A DNA stretch of 64,000 nucleotides from Gloeopeniophorella convolvens (GCA_022496205.1 WTXD01000049.1:142159-206158); one strand, 5' to 3'; shown: positions 46,913 through 57,990, numbered from the stretch's first letter. The notes: generated by a model from the sequence alone, not told the origin. Numbers and translations are program-made.

Positions 46913-47577
46913 ACCTCATATCACAAGGGAACCTTAATAACATCTGGTCACAGCCTCCGGACTGTGTATCAAGTCGTATGTGGTGTGATATCTGTGAACG
47001 GGCGGTTCAGTCACCGTGACGGAATTATGGGGGCATCGATTCTATTTCTGCTGACCTTGACCCGTGGCTCAATTTGATATCGATGTTCTACTTTGCATAC
47101 CTGAGCACCTCTTGTCAGACAGTTTGTAAAGTCTAGGCAGGGACACTATGGCCGCTTCAGCATTTTTCACATAGTCTCACTTGCATACGCCATTACAACT
47201 CCGTTACTAGCCTTGGCATGTTGCTATGTAGGAAGCGCTAGTCTGGTGCATACGTCAATGGCTGGTACCGCAACTCAAACTAACCCCACCCTGAAGATAT
47301 GCTAGCCCCAGGCTCCTGCACTACGACGTAGCCTACTTAGGTGGTATTCAAAGCCATATAGGCCCCGCGTTGACGTCGATTCAGAACAGGCTTTTGATAT
47401 GTGCACGGCCCAAGATAGAAGGTCCGCCCGTAAGCGCGCACATTTTGAGTTGCCGTGCTCAGCCGGCAGACACACGCGCAAGCGTGATCGGACGGATGCT
47501 GCTACTGTGATGGACTTTGATCTCCGCCAGAACAAGCCTTTCCTGAACGGACGTCAACGCCGCCGCGGGGCCAATAC
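46913..47577. other. Intergenic stretch, nothing recognised
   Basis: Lies between the BTB gene and an inverted-repeat element. Only short frames. Confidence 0.4.
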
Positions 47578-48497
47578 TACACCGCTAAACGCCCCCCGAC
47601 CTCTTTAGGAGGTCCTGGCGGCTGACCCCGAATCGAAGTCTCATTGGCCTCGGTCGGATGTCACACAAATGCCGTTTTGATGACATTTGCCGATGTCAAC
47701 CGGTCCCCTAGTTTGGGCCTCCCATCGGGACCCAAAATTGGGAGGTCGGCTGGAGGTCATTTCAGACCTCCGTCCGAGGTCGTGAACTCGACTTAGAAAT
47801 TTTTGCGAGGCAAACGCGGAGTGTGAGCACCGCGAATGCACGTGCCAATGTCACGCGTCACGCGCATGTCCCAAGCTGCATCCGTCGTGTTCGATAATTC
47901 CTTTCTTGTCCTCTCCCCTCATGCCACGACGACTCTGGCATCTGCGCACCGTGCCCCCCACCCTCTGCCTCTCAACAACATGCATGCAAGCCTGTGCCAC
48001 CATTGCTATTGGGAATGTCACTGCATACAGCCGGCCCATCATCAACAAGCTGCCAATAGCACTGCTGCAGATGGTCCCATGGTTGTCGACCTAGGTGTGC
48101 ATAAGAACCCACAGTAAGGCCTCATTTTTTTCTGTCCCCGGGGCCTGCTGCTGCCACCCCATGTACCATGTAGCAAGCCATCCTTGTAGTAGTATATTAA
48201 AATACCAGACATCTTTATTCCAACCTGAACGTTCCCAATGCCTGCATTGAAGAACCACGCCCAAAACAGCCAACCGGCCATTGGCTGTGACCAGACGCTC
48301 GGATGCATTGTCACACATGTCACAGCCAGTAATGTGGGAGGAGGTCGTGGGGAGGTCAAACTGGCCTCAATCCGGCCCCCCGTAGCTGACATCGGGCAGA
48401 GGTTCTGGCGGCTGGCATCAATCCGACATCCGATCGAGCCCGAACCGAGGCCCGACTTTCGGACCTCGAATCGAGCCGGGGGGAGTTTAGCGGTGTA
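47578..48497. mobile_element. Candidate non-autonomous DNA element with imperfect terminal inverted repeats
   Basis: The left end carries ACACCGCTAAACGCCCCCCG (47579-47598) and the right end, reverse-complemented, carries ACACCGCTAAACTCCCCCCG, one mismatch in 20. Both are flanked outside by CAAT-like sequence. The interior of about 0.9 kb has short sequences rich in GAGGTC and a repeated CTGGCGGCTG near each end, but no transposase. Target-site duplications are not clear. Confidence 0.55.
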
Positions 48498-48527
48498 TTG
48501 AAATCGGCTTCCAGCTCAGGCTCCTAA

Positions 48528-48762
48528 CCAGCCGGCCTTGGGAGTGTCGCTATAATTCACAGTTCCGGACTTCGATGTTTTGTGAGAAATGGATACTTGC
48601 CTAATTTAGAATGATCTCATAATATGTTTTTCAATGTGAAACATATGTCTATCTAATCATTCAAATCGCTATGTTACCAATCATGATAAGATCTTATGGC
48701 TTGATCCGAGATTGAAACACCGAATGAACCTTAAGTAGCGCAACACTCCCAAGGACGGCTGG
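48528..48762. mobile_element. MITE-like element, about 235 bp
   Basis: The left end CCAGCCGGCCTTGGGAGTGT and the reverse complement of the right end CCAGCCGTCCTTGGGAGTGT differ at one base in 20, and the similarity continues inward (CGCTA). The interior is AT-rich and noncoding. This is the typical shape of a miniature inverted-repeat transposable element. Confidence 0.65.
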
Positions 48763-48956
48763 CAAAAGATGTCGTGTCCCACGCCACTTCAAAACAAAGC
48801 CAAATAACACCGGGCACTTTTTCGGCGTGAGTGATGAGATTACCGGAGATAATCAACAAACTGAGCACGTGGGTGTGTCATAGTCAACGAAGCCGACTTT
48901 GGTGGGCTCACGGTGCTGCTGTGCCTGCCTCGCGCCTTCCATAGGACCTTCTCCTG

Positions 48957-50559
48957 ATGTCGTCAACCCCTTCTTTGGCCATTCCTTCCCACAGCGACAT
49001 CCAGGAAAGGTGCGAGGCTGTGTTTGGCAAGACTCCGTGCCAATTCCAGCGTCAGCTTTGTATCTGGCAGCTTCAAAAGCAGGACATTATCAGTGTCTCC
49101 CCGACTGGATCTGGGAAGACTCTGACATTCTGGTTACCTCTACTATTCTCTGATAAATCTATCATTATTATAATCACTGCACTGAACCTCCTCGGGGACC
49201 AATTTGTTCAAGAGCTCCAAGTTGCAAACCTTCCTGCCATATCCGTCACAGCGCTTAATAATAACAAGGAAACTTTTAAGGTGCTGCGTCACTAGTCACT
49301 TCTCTGTGTTGAGACTCGAAAGAGAGCATCTGCTGATGAAATATGCAGGATATCCAATCTGGCAAGTTCCGTGTCATAATACTCAATCCAGAGATTGCAA
49401 ACCAACGGGGTGGCTACTGCCAGACAAAGCTCTGGCCACAGTTGGGGTTCACATCACGCATCACCGGTGTTGTCTTCGATGAAGGCCACTGCATCATACA
49501 GTGGGGAGAGTCATTCAGATCTAATTATGCTGATGTTGGCATGCTGCGGCACTTGTTACGGGATGTTCCATTCTATGTTACATCGGCAACACTCCCATAT
49601 ACAATCCTCAATAAGGTGATTGACAAGCTTCGCATGCCACCAAGTACAAAGATTATGTGCCAGTCAAATGATCGCTGGAATGTCGCATATACTGTGCAGA
49701 AAATGCAACACTCCATGAAGTCCCTCAAGGACCTGGACTTCCTGATTCCAGAGAATTGGAGCGAAGGCAACCACATACCAGCCAAATTCATGGTGTTCTT
49801 CAATTCAAAGAAGGAGGCCAAGCGCGCTGCCGAATACCTGCGGCGACGCCTACCGTTTGAACACCGGGAAAGGATCCGCTGGTTGCACGCAGGGATGTCA
49901 CGGGTGTTCCGGGCCGACAAGATTACTCACATTCGCGAGGGCGAACGATGGGGCATTGCGCTGACGGACATCGGTGGGATGGTAAGCCACGCGCTCATCA
50001 TTATTGTCAGTATTGTACTCACAGTCATGCGCAGGGCATTGACATACCGGACATAGTGCTTGTCGTCCAGTGGCGAGCGCCGAACGACTTATGCACCCTA
50101 ATGCAACGTTTCGGGTGCGCGGCACGATCCACCGGCCTGCAAGGGCTAGCGGTCCTGATCGCGGAGCCAAAGTGGTTCTACACTCCCGAAGGAGAGCTCA
50201 CAGGAAAACGTCAGTCACGGAAAAGAAAACAAAACCTGGGCAACGCACCAGCGGATAACAGCAGCCGCGCGAACAGACCGCGGCGCGCAGTGGCCAACGT
50301 GAGCACCTCGGGGCAAGAGGGCATGGTACAGGGGGAACACCGGGTAGGGAACGCCGAGAGTGTGGCCGCAACGGCATCGGAAAGTCAGCGCGCGGGTGTA
50401 CCGGAGGACCAGGAGACTCTGAGTACCGGTCAACTCGGGATTGCAGGCGGTGGTGCGGGTAGAGGTGGTGATGCTGATGTGGGGCGTCCAGTGGCCATCA
50501 CAGCCCTGGGTAATGCGGCTAATGACTGTGATGTTGAAGCGCAGCAGAGGGTGGAGTGA
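48957..50559 (+). CDS. RecQ-like DEAH helicase, 3' end replaced by LTR sequence
   Basis: Belongs to the RecQ-type helicases multiplied in basidiomycete genomes. The start MSSTPSLAIPSHSDIQERCE leads to the Q-like motif TPCQFQRQL and Walker A SVSPTGSGKTLTFWLPL. An intron (about 49280-49348) restores the frame into DIQSGKFRVIILNPEI. Motif II is VVFDEGHCIIQWGESF, then PFYVTSATL, KFMVFFNSKKEAKRAAEYL and IRWLHAGMS. A second intron (about 49981-50034) gives GIDIPDIVLVVQWRAPNDLC. Motif VI reads MQRFGCAARS: the arginine usual in QRxGR is Cys, which may impair ATP hydrolysis. The C-terminal part is disordered and low-complexity. The last eight codons and stop lie inside the copia LTR that begins at 50532, so the native end is lost. 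Possibly a decaying gene. Confidence 0.8.
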
Positions 50560-51016
50560 CAACTGAAGGACACAGAGTGACGCTCAGTCAGAGAAGGTCA
50601 AAAGACTTATACATTAGTGCAATACCTAAAGGACACAGAGTGACGCTACAAGGTAGGGTAAGCATAAGGTAGAAGTGAAAGGAGCGGTAGTGTACTTGCC
50701 TCAGTCAGAGAAGGTCAAAAGACTGAGGCTACAGAGGCGAAGAAAGAGTTCCTTATATACAGTAAGGAGCGTCAGATAGCATGTGATAAACACTGCTTAG
50801 AAAGCCTAGGAGACCCACATGAAACGGAGTAAGAGTGGGTACCGGAGTACAAGGTGGGTCATGGAATGCCCTAGAAGAGTCCAGAACATGGAAACGAATG
50901 TGGGGCTGAACACAGCCTTAAGTCTAGAACATTATGTACACAAGATAAGATAGTCCTTGATCATTAGGTCCATATCTAATCTAATCAGAGCCGCCAGGAC
51001 ACTGTCCGTCTCAACA
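50532..51016 (-). repeat. 3' LTR of a Ty1/copia element (left copy)
   Basis: 485 bases, starting TGTTGAAGCGCAGCAG and ending GTCTCAACA, giving the inverted ends TGTTGA/TCAACA. On the element's own (minus) strand it is preceded by the polypurine tract GGGGGGA at 51017-51023. Internal blocks are duplicated: GTCAGAGAAGGTCAAAAGAC appears near 50587 and again near 50704. Confidence 0.9.
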
Positions 51017-51039
51017 TCCCCCCGTGATCAAGACATCCA

Positions 51040-52839
51040 TTATCCTACTAAACCCATTTGCCCAGAGAGCAGGGAGTGGCGCGATTTGGCAAGTGATTTT
51101 GTTAAGCCATCTGCTACCATGTCCTCTGTCTTGGTGCGAACCAGATCTACGACGTTGTTTTGAACATACTCGCGGATCTTGTGGTGCTTTAGCTGGATAT
51201 GTTTGGATCTCCTGCCAGTAACTGGATTGCTGGCGAGGTCAACTGAACCTTTGTTGTCGCCGTGCAACAGGATTGGATCTTCAACATTGTATCCTAGCTC
51301 AGAGTAGAAGCTCTGATACCACGCGGCTTGGTTGCCAGCGTCGGTTAAGGCCATGTACTCGGCTTCAGTGGTGCTGAGGGCGATGGTCTTTTGCTTGCGC
51401 GAGGACCAAGAGATTGCGCCTTCTGCTAGAAGGAATACGTAGCCAGAGGTGGAACGGTAGTCGTCTGGGTTGTCTCCCCAGCTTGAGTCGGAGTAACCAT
51501 AAAGTCCGACCCCATTGGCCCCATCATAGCGAATGCGATAGTTAATAGTCCCCTTGAGGTATTTGAGGACATATTTTGCAAGGCTTAGATGTTTTGGTGA
51601 GGGATTTGCTGCGTACTGGGCAAGGCGTCCCACAGCAAAGGAAATGTCCGGTCTAGTGCCAAGGTTTGCATAGAGCAAACTTCCGATGAGAGATTGATAG
51701 TACTGTCTCTCTTCAGCGGATGCCTCCTTATCTGATTTGACAAGGTGCACTTCGGCGCCGGCAGGAAGGGGGGTGAGGTTAGGATCGGCACCATCCAGCT
51801 TGAATTGCTTCAGCTTGTGGAGGATATATCCAGACTGGTCGATCTCTAGGCGGCGTAAGGGTCGATCGCGAGTGATGCGAACCCCGAGGTAGGACTGGAT
51901 TTCTCCAAGATCCGTCATCTCATAGCGCGCACTAAGAGCAGTCTTGATGCGAGTAACCTCAGATAGGGAGTTCCCCATCAAAGTGATGTCGTCAACGTAT
52001 AGAATAATGATGATTTTTATATCCCCCCCACGTTGAAGATACACATAGATCCCAGCATCTGAGACCGTGCGCGTGAAGCCGAGTTCCTCAAGAACTCCAT
52101 GGAATTGCAAGTTCCATGCGCGTGAAGCTTGTTTGAGACCGTATATTGCCTTTTTAAGGCGGCAGACCTTGTTCTCCTGGCCTGGTACTGCGAATCCTTG
52201 TGGTTGCTCCATATAGATCTCTTCATCCAGGTTGCCATGAAGGAACGCCGACTTGACGTCCATCTGGTGGATTTCCCAATCCTCTAGCGCAGCTAACGCT
52301 AGCAAGAGTCGTAGTGACTCAAATCTGGCAACTGGAGAGAAGGTTTCGTCGTAGTCTATCCCAGGGACTTGTGTAAAGCCCTTTGCCACCAACCGAGCTC
52401 GAAAGCGTCCATCTGCTTTGAGCTTGAAAACCCATTTGGATTTTACTGCTTTGCGACCTGCAGGGAGATCCATTAACTCCCATGTGCCGTTCTTGGCAAG
52501 AGCGTCCATTTCATATTGGCACGCTTCAGTCCATTCCTCCGCGTTTTCAGACCGCATTGCCTCTTTATAAGTGGCAGGATCTTCACCAATTGCAGCTGCA
52601 AGTAGCTCTGCAATTCCTAGACGTCCAGACCGGAATTCAGCGTTATCTCCAGAGTAGTACTTGGGGTTAGGACGATGCGGGCGCGCAGTGCGCCGCACAG
52701 GCCGAGCCTCATCCATTTCCCTAAGTAGCCGGCTACGCTGCTCGGCATTCCCCCGCATTTGCTCAGGAGTTGGGCGGGGTGGATCTACTACTGGTGGCTG
52801 AATTATAGGTTCCAGTCTCTCCATATGTGGAGATACCAC
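51040..52839 (-). CDS. Copia Pol, reverse transcriptase and RNase H part
   Basis: An open frame of about 600 codons covering the copia RT (RVT_2) and RNase H. Visible motifs: WVFKLKADGRFRARLVAKGF, YDETFSPVARFESLRLLLAL, MDVKSAFLHGNLDEEIYMEQ, IYGLKQASRAWNLQFH, the catalytic ILYVDDITLMG, then YLGVRITRD, RPDISFAVGRLAQY, and the RNase H segment YGYSDSSWGDNPDDYRSTSG with KQKTIALSTTEAEYMAL. It ends KSRHSLLSGQMGLVG. This part is intact, but it is out of frame with the integrase frame upstream; the shift lies near 52840. Confidence 0.92.
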   Translation of the reverse strand: MVSPHMERLEPIIQPPVVDPPRPTPEQMRGNAEQRSRLLREMDEARPVRRTARPHRPNPKYYSGDNAEFRSGRLGIAELLAAAIGEDPATYKEAMRSENAEEWTEACQYEMDALAKNGTWELMDLPAGRKAVKSKWVFKLKADGRFRARLVAKGFTQVPGIDYDETFSPVARFESLRLLLALAALEDWEIHQMDVKSAFLHGNLDEEIYMEQPQGFAVPGQENKVCRLKKAIYGLKQASRAWNLQFHGVLEELGFTRTVSDAGIYVYLQRGGDIKIIIILYVDDITLMGNSLSEVTRIKTALSARYEMTDLGEIQSYLGVRITRDRPLRRLEIDQSGYILHKLKQFKLDGADPNLTPLPAGAEVHLVKSDKEASAEERQYYQSLIGSLLYANLGTRPDISFAVGRLAQYAANPSPKHLSLAKYVLKYLKGTINYRIRYDGANGVGLYGYSDSSWGDNPDDYRSTSGYVFLLAEGAISWSSRKQKTIALSTTEAEYMALTDAGNQAAWYQSFYSELGYNVEDPILLHGDNKGSVDLASNPVTGRRSKHIQLKHHKIREYVQNNVVDLVRTKTEDMVADGLTKSLAKSRHSLLSGQMGLVG

Positions 52840-54160
52840 GGCTGGCCGGTGAACTGGCCGTGTGGTGCGTCTTTGGGGGTCTGAGGGACTGGTGTTTGTC
52901 TGAATAGAGGTGGAGGGGTGACAGGTCGCTGTACAATGAAGGGGTTTTCTTCCTGTTTTTCTTCCTTTGCAGGCGGATTAGGCGGCGCAGGAGAGGGAAC
53001 AGGAGGTGGTGGAGGCGGTGGATTTGCCGGTGGGATAGCAAGTTGTACCGTTGGCACTGGTAAGACAACTGGGGCTGGTTGGAGAACAGTAGAGGACGGC
53101 TCAGGCCTCTGCTTAGATGGGAATGTGCTCTCATCAAAGGTCACATCGCGGGACACTTCAATAGAGTGAGTACGTCCATTCCATAGTCGGTAGCCCTTAG
53201 AACCCAACTCGTACCCAACAAACGTGGTCTCAATTGCCTTAGCGTCGAGTTTCCTACGCTTGTCACTAGGCACATGTTTATATGCCAAGCATCCGAAGAC
53301 GCGAAAGTAAGAGACATCAGGAGTGTGACCAGCACTCCAGCGCTCAATGGGTGTGCGCCACTCAAGCATTCTGGTAGGGGTACGGTTATAGACGTGCACA
53401 GCAGCGCCTACCGCTAATTCCCAGAAGCCGAAAGACAGTCCAGCATGATGTAGCATAGACAGTGCCTTGTCCATAATGGTGCGGTTGAACCGCTCGGCTT
53501 TACCATTCTGCTGAGGCGACCCTGGCATTGTGGTGTGATGCTCAATTCCCTTCTCCGTGAGGATCTCCTTGACAGTGCCCGACAGGTACTCGCCACCTCG
53601 GTCTGAATGCAGAGCCTTTAGCGGTTGGGCGGTTTGTGTTTCCGCCCATGCTAGGAACTTCCTGAAGGCTGCAGCAAACTGATCCTTGGTTTTAAGGTAG
53701 AAGACAACTGCATGACGCGAGTAGTCGTCTATAAAAGTGGCTGTGTACCGGGCACCTTGGATGGAGTCCTTCTGCATAGGCCCTGCAAGATCGCTGTGAA
53801 CGATCTCTAGAATGCGAGAGGCCTTTTTGGAGGAGTGAGGGAAAGGAAGTCGTGTGCTCTTGCCGAATTCACAAGCCGGACAAGGAGCAGAGGGCACGAC
53901 TGAGCTATCAAGTGCTAGACCCTTGACAGAGTCTGCATGGCGCTTTAGGGTTTCATACGATACATGACCCATGCGCTGATGCCAGAGGTCCAAAGTGAGG
54001 GCAGTGGACCCAACATGTGCATTGAGGGACTGTACTGAGGCGTCTAACCAGTAAAGGTTGCCTTCTAAGTAGCCCGTTGCAACATGACTCTGGTTGACAG
54101 AGATTTTAAAGGAGCGTTCCTCAAACGTGACAGTGGCCCCTTCTGTGCTAGAGCACGCGT
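52803..54160 (-). pseudogene. Copia Pol, integrase part
   Basis: The zinc-binding region reads LWHQRMGHVSYETLKRHADS and CPACEFGKSTRLPFPHS (HHCC). The catalytic core shows HSDLAGPM, FIDDYSRHAVVFYLKTKDQF, LHSDRGGEYLS and QQNGKAERFNRTIMDKALSM, the D,D-35-E set. A Pro-rich spacer follows. The frame is open upstream to about 54150, where a one-base shift separates it from the protease frame, and stops at 52803, where another shift separates it from RT. Confidence 0.85.
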
Positions 54161-55248
54161 AGATATAAAGCGTGTCTTGACATTTGGAATATGCAGCACA
54201 TTATTGAGGGTTATCACGGAGTTCTGCCCTGTTTTGAAGACGACGGTGCCAACACCACATTGCTCGACTGTAGAGTTGTCTCCCAGGCTTATACTGCCTT
54301 TGGTGAGGGAGTAGTCTGTGAAGTCGGAGCAGTAGGGAGTGATATGGTGTGTTGCGCCAGAGTCCATCATCCAGCGGGATCGCACAGAGGCATAAAGGGA
54401 AACACGCAGTTCATTGTCCACCTCCTGAATAGTGGCGGTGGTAGGTACTAGTACATGCGCATTGGCGGACTTGTTACTGTCCGCCACCTTGTTGCCCTTG
54501 GCATCCACCTTTCCATCCTCAATGTCCTTCTTCAGCTTGCGGCAATCAGGGCGGATGTGACCTTTTTTCTTGCAGTAGTGGCAAGTCACATCCTTTTTCT
54601 TGGGTTTGTCACCCTTGCCCTTGATGGGCGCCCTGGCTGCGTTGAGAGAGCCATTGGACTGACGGCGCGTTTCCTCATTGAGGATTGTTTGCGCGATGTT
54701 GTCGTGCTCCAGCTTTGAGGGTAAGCTGGCAGCGAGGATGGTGGAGGCCACCGTGTCATATAAGCCGGCATGGCCTGGAGGAGGATGAGGCAGAACTGGA
54801 GGTCAGAGACCCCCATGCCCGCAGAGGTGAGGTTGTTCCTCAGCGCGTTCAGCTCATTGAGCTGAGGTGTCATTGGCTTGGAGTCGTCCAGCCGCGCTTG
54901 GGTCAAGCTGACCCAGTTGTTGAAGGCCGTAGTGGCCCCAACGCCCGCATAGGTTTCCCTAAGCTTGCCCCACTTGTGAGCCACTGTAGGGTAAGTGGCG
55001 TCGCTCTCAATGGAGCTCCAGATGGTGTAGGCCATGTGGGACATAAAGTATCCCTTCATGACGCCTTGGGCCGTGTCCCAGTCTTCTTGGGTGGCATGGG
55101 ACGGCATTTCTTTGAGCTCCAAGAGCCCACCAAGGTTGGCCATCATGAGGAGGCCTTTGAACGAGGTAGACCACTCGTTCCAGTTGGAGCCCTCAAATTT
55201 GTTGCCTGGATTAGGCGTGAGCTTCATGTCCTTGAGGTTAAGTTTCAA
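54065..55248 (-). pseudogene. Copia Gag and protease, frameshifted
   Basis: Gag starts MKLNLKDMKLTPNPGNKFEG and shows NWNEWSTSFKGLLMMANLGG (UBN2-like Gag fold). Near 54755 a two-base insertion shifts the frame; the zinc knuckle VTCHYCKKKGHIRPDCRK and the protease active site MMDSGATHHITPY lie in the next frame. A further shift near 54137 leads to the integrase frame. Given the shifts, no full Gag-Pol can be made. Confidence 0.88.
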
Positions 55249-56218
55249 GGATGAGGTGGAGGCAGGAAGGGATGCAGTTGGTGGGGCGACTGCGCAGGGA
55301 GAAAAGCAGATGGAGAGGGAGGTGTCGACATGTTGTCAAAGTGCGATGGTAAGGTCTGTTGCCGAGGAGCAGTCAGCAACAGTGCTGGTGCAGAGAAGAT
55401 GTAGATGCCTCCTGCGCATGTGAACTTGTACCACTGATCATAATGACCAGTCCTCAGAGCCCATGATGTGCGACTTTGTAATGTACTTTGTAAGGTAATC
55501 CACTGTAGAGATGAGCCACCCGGCACGACCATAGAGACGGCATTGAAATAGCCCATCTATGCGCTTTGGGGGAGTCTCTACTTAAGGCCTAGATGATTGG
55601 GCCAGTGGATAAGGGGGTCCAATTTGTTCTACATGCATGGCGCTCTGTTTCCCAATGGTCAAAGACCTGGTACTGACGCTGGTTCATGCAGAGGTGAACT
55701 GTGAGGCTCATCCCTATGTACTACTGTATAGTAGGGTAGCGCAGTTGTAACAGGCGCAAGGTCTAGGGTGGTGTTCCCCGCCTTGTTATACACCAAAACC
55801 GCTCCCACTTAAGGGCAGACGGCCAACCGTTCACTAGCCAAAAAGCATCACAAGGGGCTTCCCCCCTGCTTGCCTAAGGGGCCATAAGGGCCGCTCTTCT
55901 GGCTCCACACACAGCGGCTGACTACTGCACGCTGGTGGGTTTCCCCAGGAACATGTACAGTAGTGTATAGTAAAAGTACTGTAGTGCGCACTGTGGGGTG
56001 AGGAAGCTCACTGTGGTTCTGCGTCGCCACGCTCCGTCCCACAGCTTGCAGGAAGTCTGGTTAAGACCCAAGTGCTATGCACAATCCCATGGCCTAGCCA
56101 GGAAGGAGGAAGGATAGAATGGAACAGAGGCTCGCCTTGTTGGGAGTAAAGATGCGGTGTCTTGTCAAGGGAGCTTGTGTAATCTTCAGTGCAAGGTATT
56201 TAGGCAGGGCCCATAACC
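55249..56218 (-). other. Long noncoding leader of the copia element
   Basis: Nearly 1 kb between the 5' LTR and the Gag start, with only short frames. The primer-binding region GGTTATGGGCCC (minus strand) is at about 56207-56218, touching the LTR. The leader is unusually long for copia and may contain inserted DNA. Confidence 0.55.
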
Positions 56219-56504
56219 TGTTGAAGCGCAGCAAAGGGTGGAGTGACAACTGAAGGACACAAGGTGACGCTCAGTCAGAGAAGGTCAAAAGACTAGGAGA
56301 CCCACATGAAACGGAGAATAGGTGGGTACCGGAGTACAGAGTGGGTCATGGAATGCCCTAGAAGAGTCCAGAAACATGGAAACGAATGTGGGGCTGAGCA
56401 CAGCCTTAAGTCTAGAACATTATGTACACAAGATAAGATAGTCCTTGATCATTAGGTCCATATCTAATCTAATCAGAGCCGCCAGGACACTGTCCGTCTC
56501 AACA
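56219..56504 (-). repeat. 5' LTR of the copia element (right copy), internally deleted
   Basis: 286 bases, starting TGTTGAAGCGCAGCAA and ending GTCTCAACA. Compared with the left LTR it lacks about 199 bases corresponding to roughly 50607-50806, and has scattered substitutions. Confidence 0.9.
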
Positions 56505-57680
56505 TCGCCTTGGTCCTCACTGCGGTAGTTCCATTCTATCAAGCGTCTGCACCACTCTGACCCATTTTGTAGACCCACTGCTGCCTTGATGAGTGGGCTA
56601 CTGGCGTCAAGAGCTCCGTCACCTTTGCTGCAAGTGACTATAAGCCGATCTACGTTCGGTACATGGATACGCTTGCCGGCTTCGAAGCCCACACCCAGCA
56701 CAAGTCGCTCTCTGTCAAGTTGCGTCAACGTCTGCACGACAATGGCAGGTAAGTGCCCTGGCATGCTATACCGACTACATGGGTGAATTGACTGAAATGT
56801 CCAAGTGCCACGCAGGCGCACTTCCTCTCATCAGTCACAGAGTGATGCTCGACTTGCCCACGGCTGCCTTTGATGCCGCGCTGGAGGAGGAGGACTCCAA
56901 CTCTGCCACCGAGTCTGAGAGTGACGAGTAGATGCACGCCTACAGCTGCTTCGAGCCTTACCCATACCCTGTATACATTGTGATCTGTGCCTTTCTAATC
57001 ATCTTACTCCACGCCTCTCTTGCAGCTTCTTACTATACGCATTGCTCCTTTTTTTCATCCATCAACGTCCTTTCATTCACTCTGCTGTCTCTGATACTCC
57101 TGCGTCGCTCATTGATTTCTCTCGCTCTCGCTCTTGCTCTACATTCGTTTGGACTCTCACATAAAAAAGCATCAAGTAGATTACATTCATTAGGTAGTTC
57201 CGGCCATTGTTGCCAAAATGGACAGTTGACCGTATTGTTTCTCTGCCGTGAGCGCTGACTGCGCTTGTGTACCAAAAAGACCATACTCGTTCCTATGGTA
57301 TGATGCTGACCTAGCAGATCTCCCAGGAGATCCAGGAGATCCTGACAAACCCCATTGTATCCGCATGAGGTCGACCAAAGCGAGATCTGGTTTACAGGGA
57401 TCGAAGATCAGATCCCAAAGCACGATAACAGCCAGCGAAGGTCATGCTCGGTAAGTCATAGTCTTCTTATGGACAGCCGACCAGATGTAATAGCCGGTGG
57501 GATGGCGCGTCATGAGCCAATGGAAAGGCAGCTTGGAGAAATCGGAGTTGTCCCTAAAGCAGCCGTGGGCCAATAGGAAGATGCATGCCAAATGAGTTTG
57601 GGGGTATTTGGGCATCCCGGTGGTGACTGTGAGCCAATAGGGGACGCGTGCAAGATGTCGGTTAGGTGATGTCTATGGAG
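56505..57680. other. Stretch with a possible 3' gene fragment; otherwise nothing recognised
   Basis: On the plus strand an open stretch before an intron (about 56746-56815) can be joined to an exon reading ALPLISHRVMLDLPTAAFDA, then an acidic end (SNSATESESDE) with a stop at about 56931. It may be the 3' end of a gene interrupted by the copia element, but no family is recognised; a minus-strand frame of 133 codons overlaps it. From 57480 to 57660 CCAAT-containing phrases recur (GAGCCAATGG, GGCCAATAGG, GAGCCAATAGG). Confidence 0.3.
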
Positions 57681-57945
57681 CTACGTAGGCCACGTAGCTG
57701 GTGTAGTAAGCCTGCTACATAGGCTATGTAGCAGCAGTAGTAAGCCTGCTATATAGCCTATGTAGCAGTGGTAGTAATTTACTACAGACGCTATATAGTG
57801 CATGGTGTGATGCCGCTACAGGAGCTATATAGCACTATATAGCTCAAGCTTGGATTACAGGTACTACAGAGCCCTACATAACAGGGGGTCTACGACAGTG
57901 CTACACAGGCTACATGGACTACATAGTGCTATATAGCACCCTCGT
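57681..57945. repeat. Palindrome-rich repeat block built on CTACATAG/GCTATATAGC
   Basis: A 32-base unit at 57703-57734 (GTAGTAAGCCTGCTACATAG...) is repeated at 57737-57768 with two changes. Each unit contains a near-perfect palindrome (GCTACATAGGCTATGTAGC in the first). Further single palindromes follow: AGCTATATAGC, GTGCTATATAGCAC and CTACATGGACTACATAG. No coding potential. Confidence 0.8.
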
Positions 57946-57990
57946 TTTTTCCTGATGTTTATCCCACGAAGCAACGAGGACGTCGCTCTT

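Larger units (their letters stand above)
50532..56504 (-). mobile_element. Ty1/copia LTR retrotransposon, degenerate
   Basis: Order on the minus strand: 5' LTR (56219-56504), leader with primer-binding region GGTTATGGGCCC next to the LTR, Gag, protease, integrase, reverse transcriptase, RNase H, polypurine tract, 3' LTR. The INT-before-RT order makes it copia (Pseudoviridae). The coding region is broken by at least three frameshifts and the LTRs differ in length by 199 bases. No matching target-site duplication is seen (TGTGA before 50532, TCGCC after 56504). It is therefore an old, immobile copy. Confidence 0.9.

Noticed and set aside
47000..50560. Possibility that the helicase with its flanking inverted repeats forms a Helitron or other autonomous transposon
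   Set aside because: The protein has RecQ motifs only, with no Rep or transposase domain, and the inverted-repeat elements end before it begins.
57690..57950. Possible CRISPR array or telomere repeat
   Set aside because: Spacers are absent, repeats are palindromic and irregular, and the unit is not TTAGGG-like; the host is eukaryotic.
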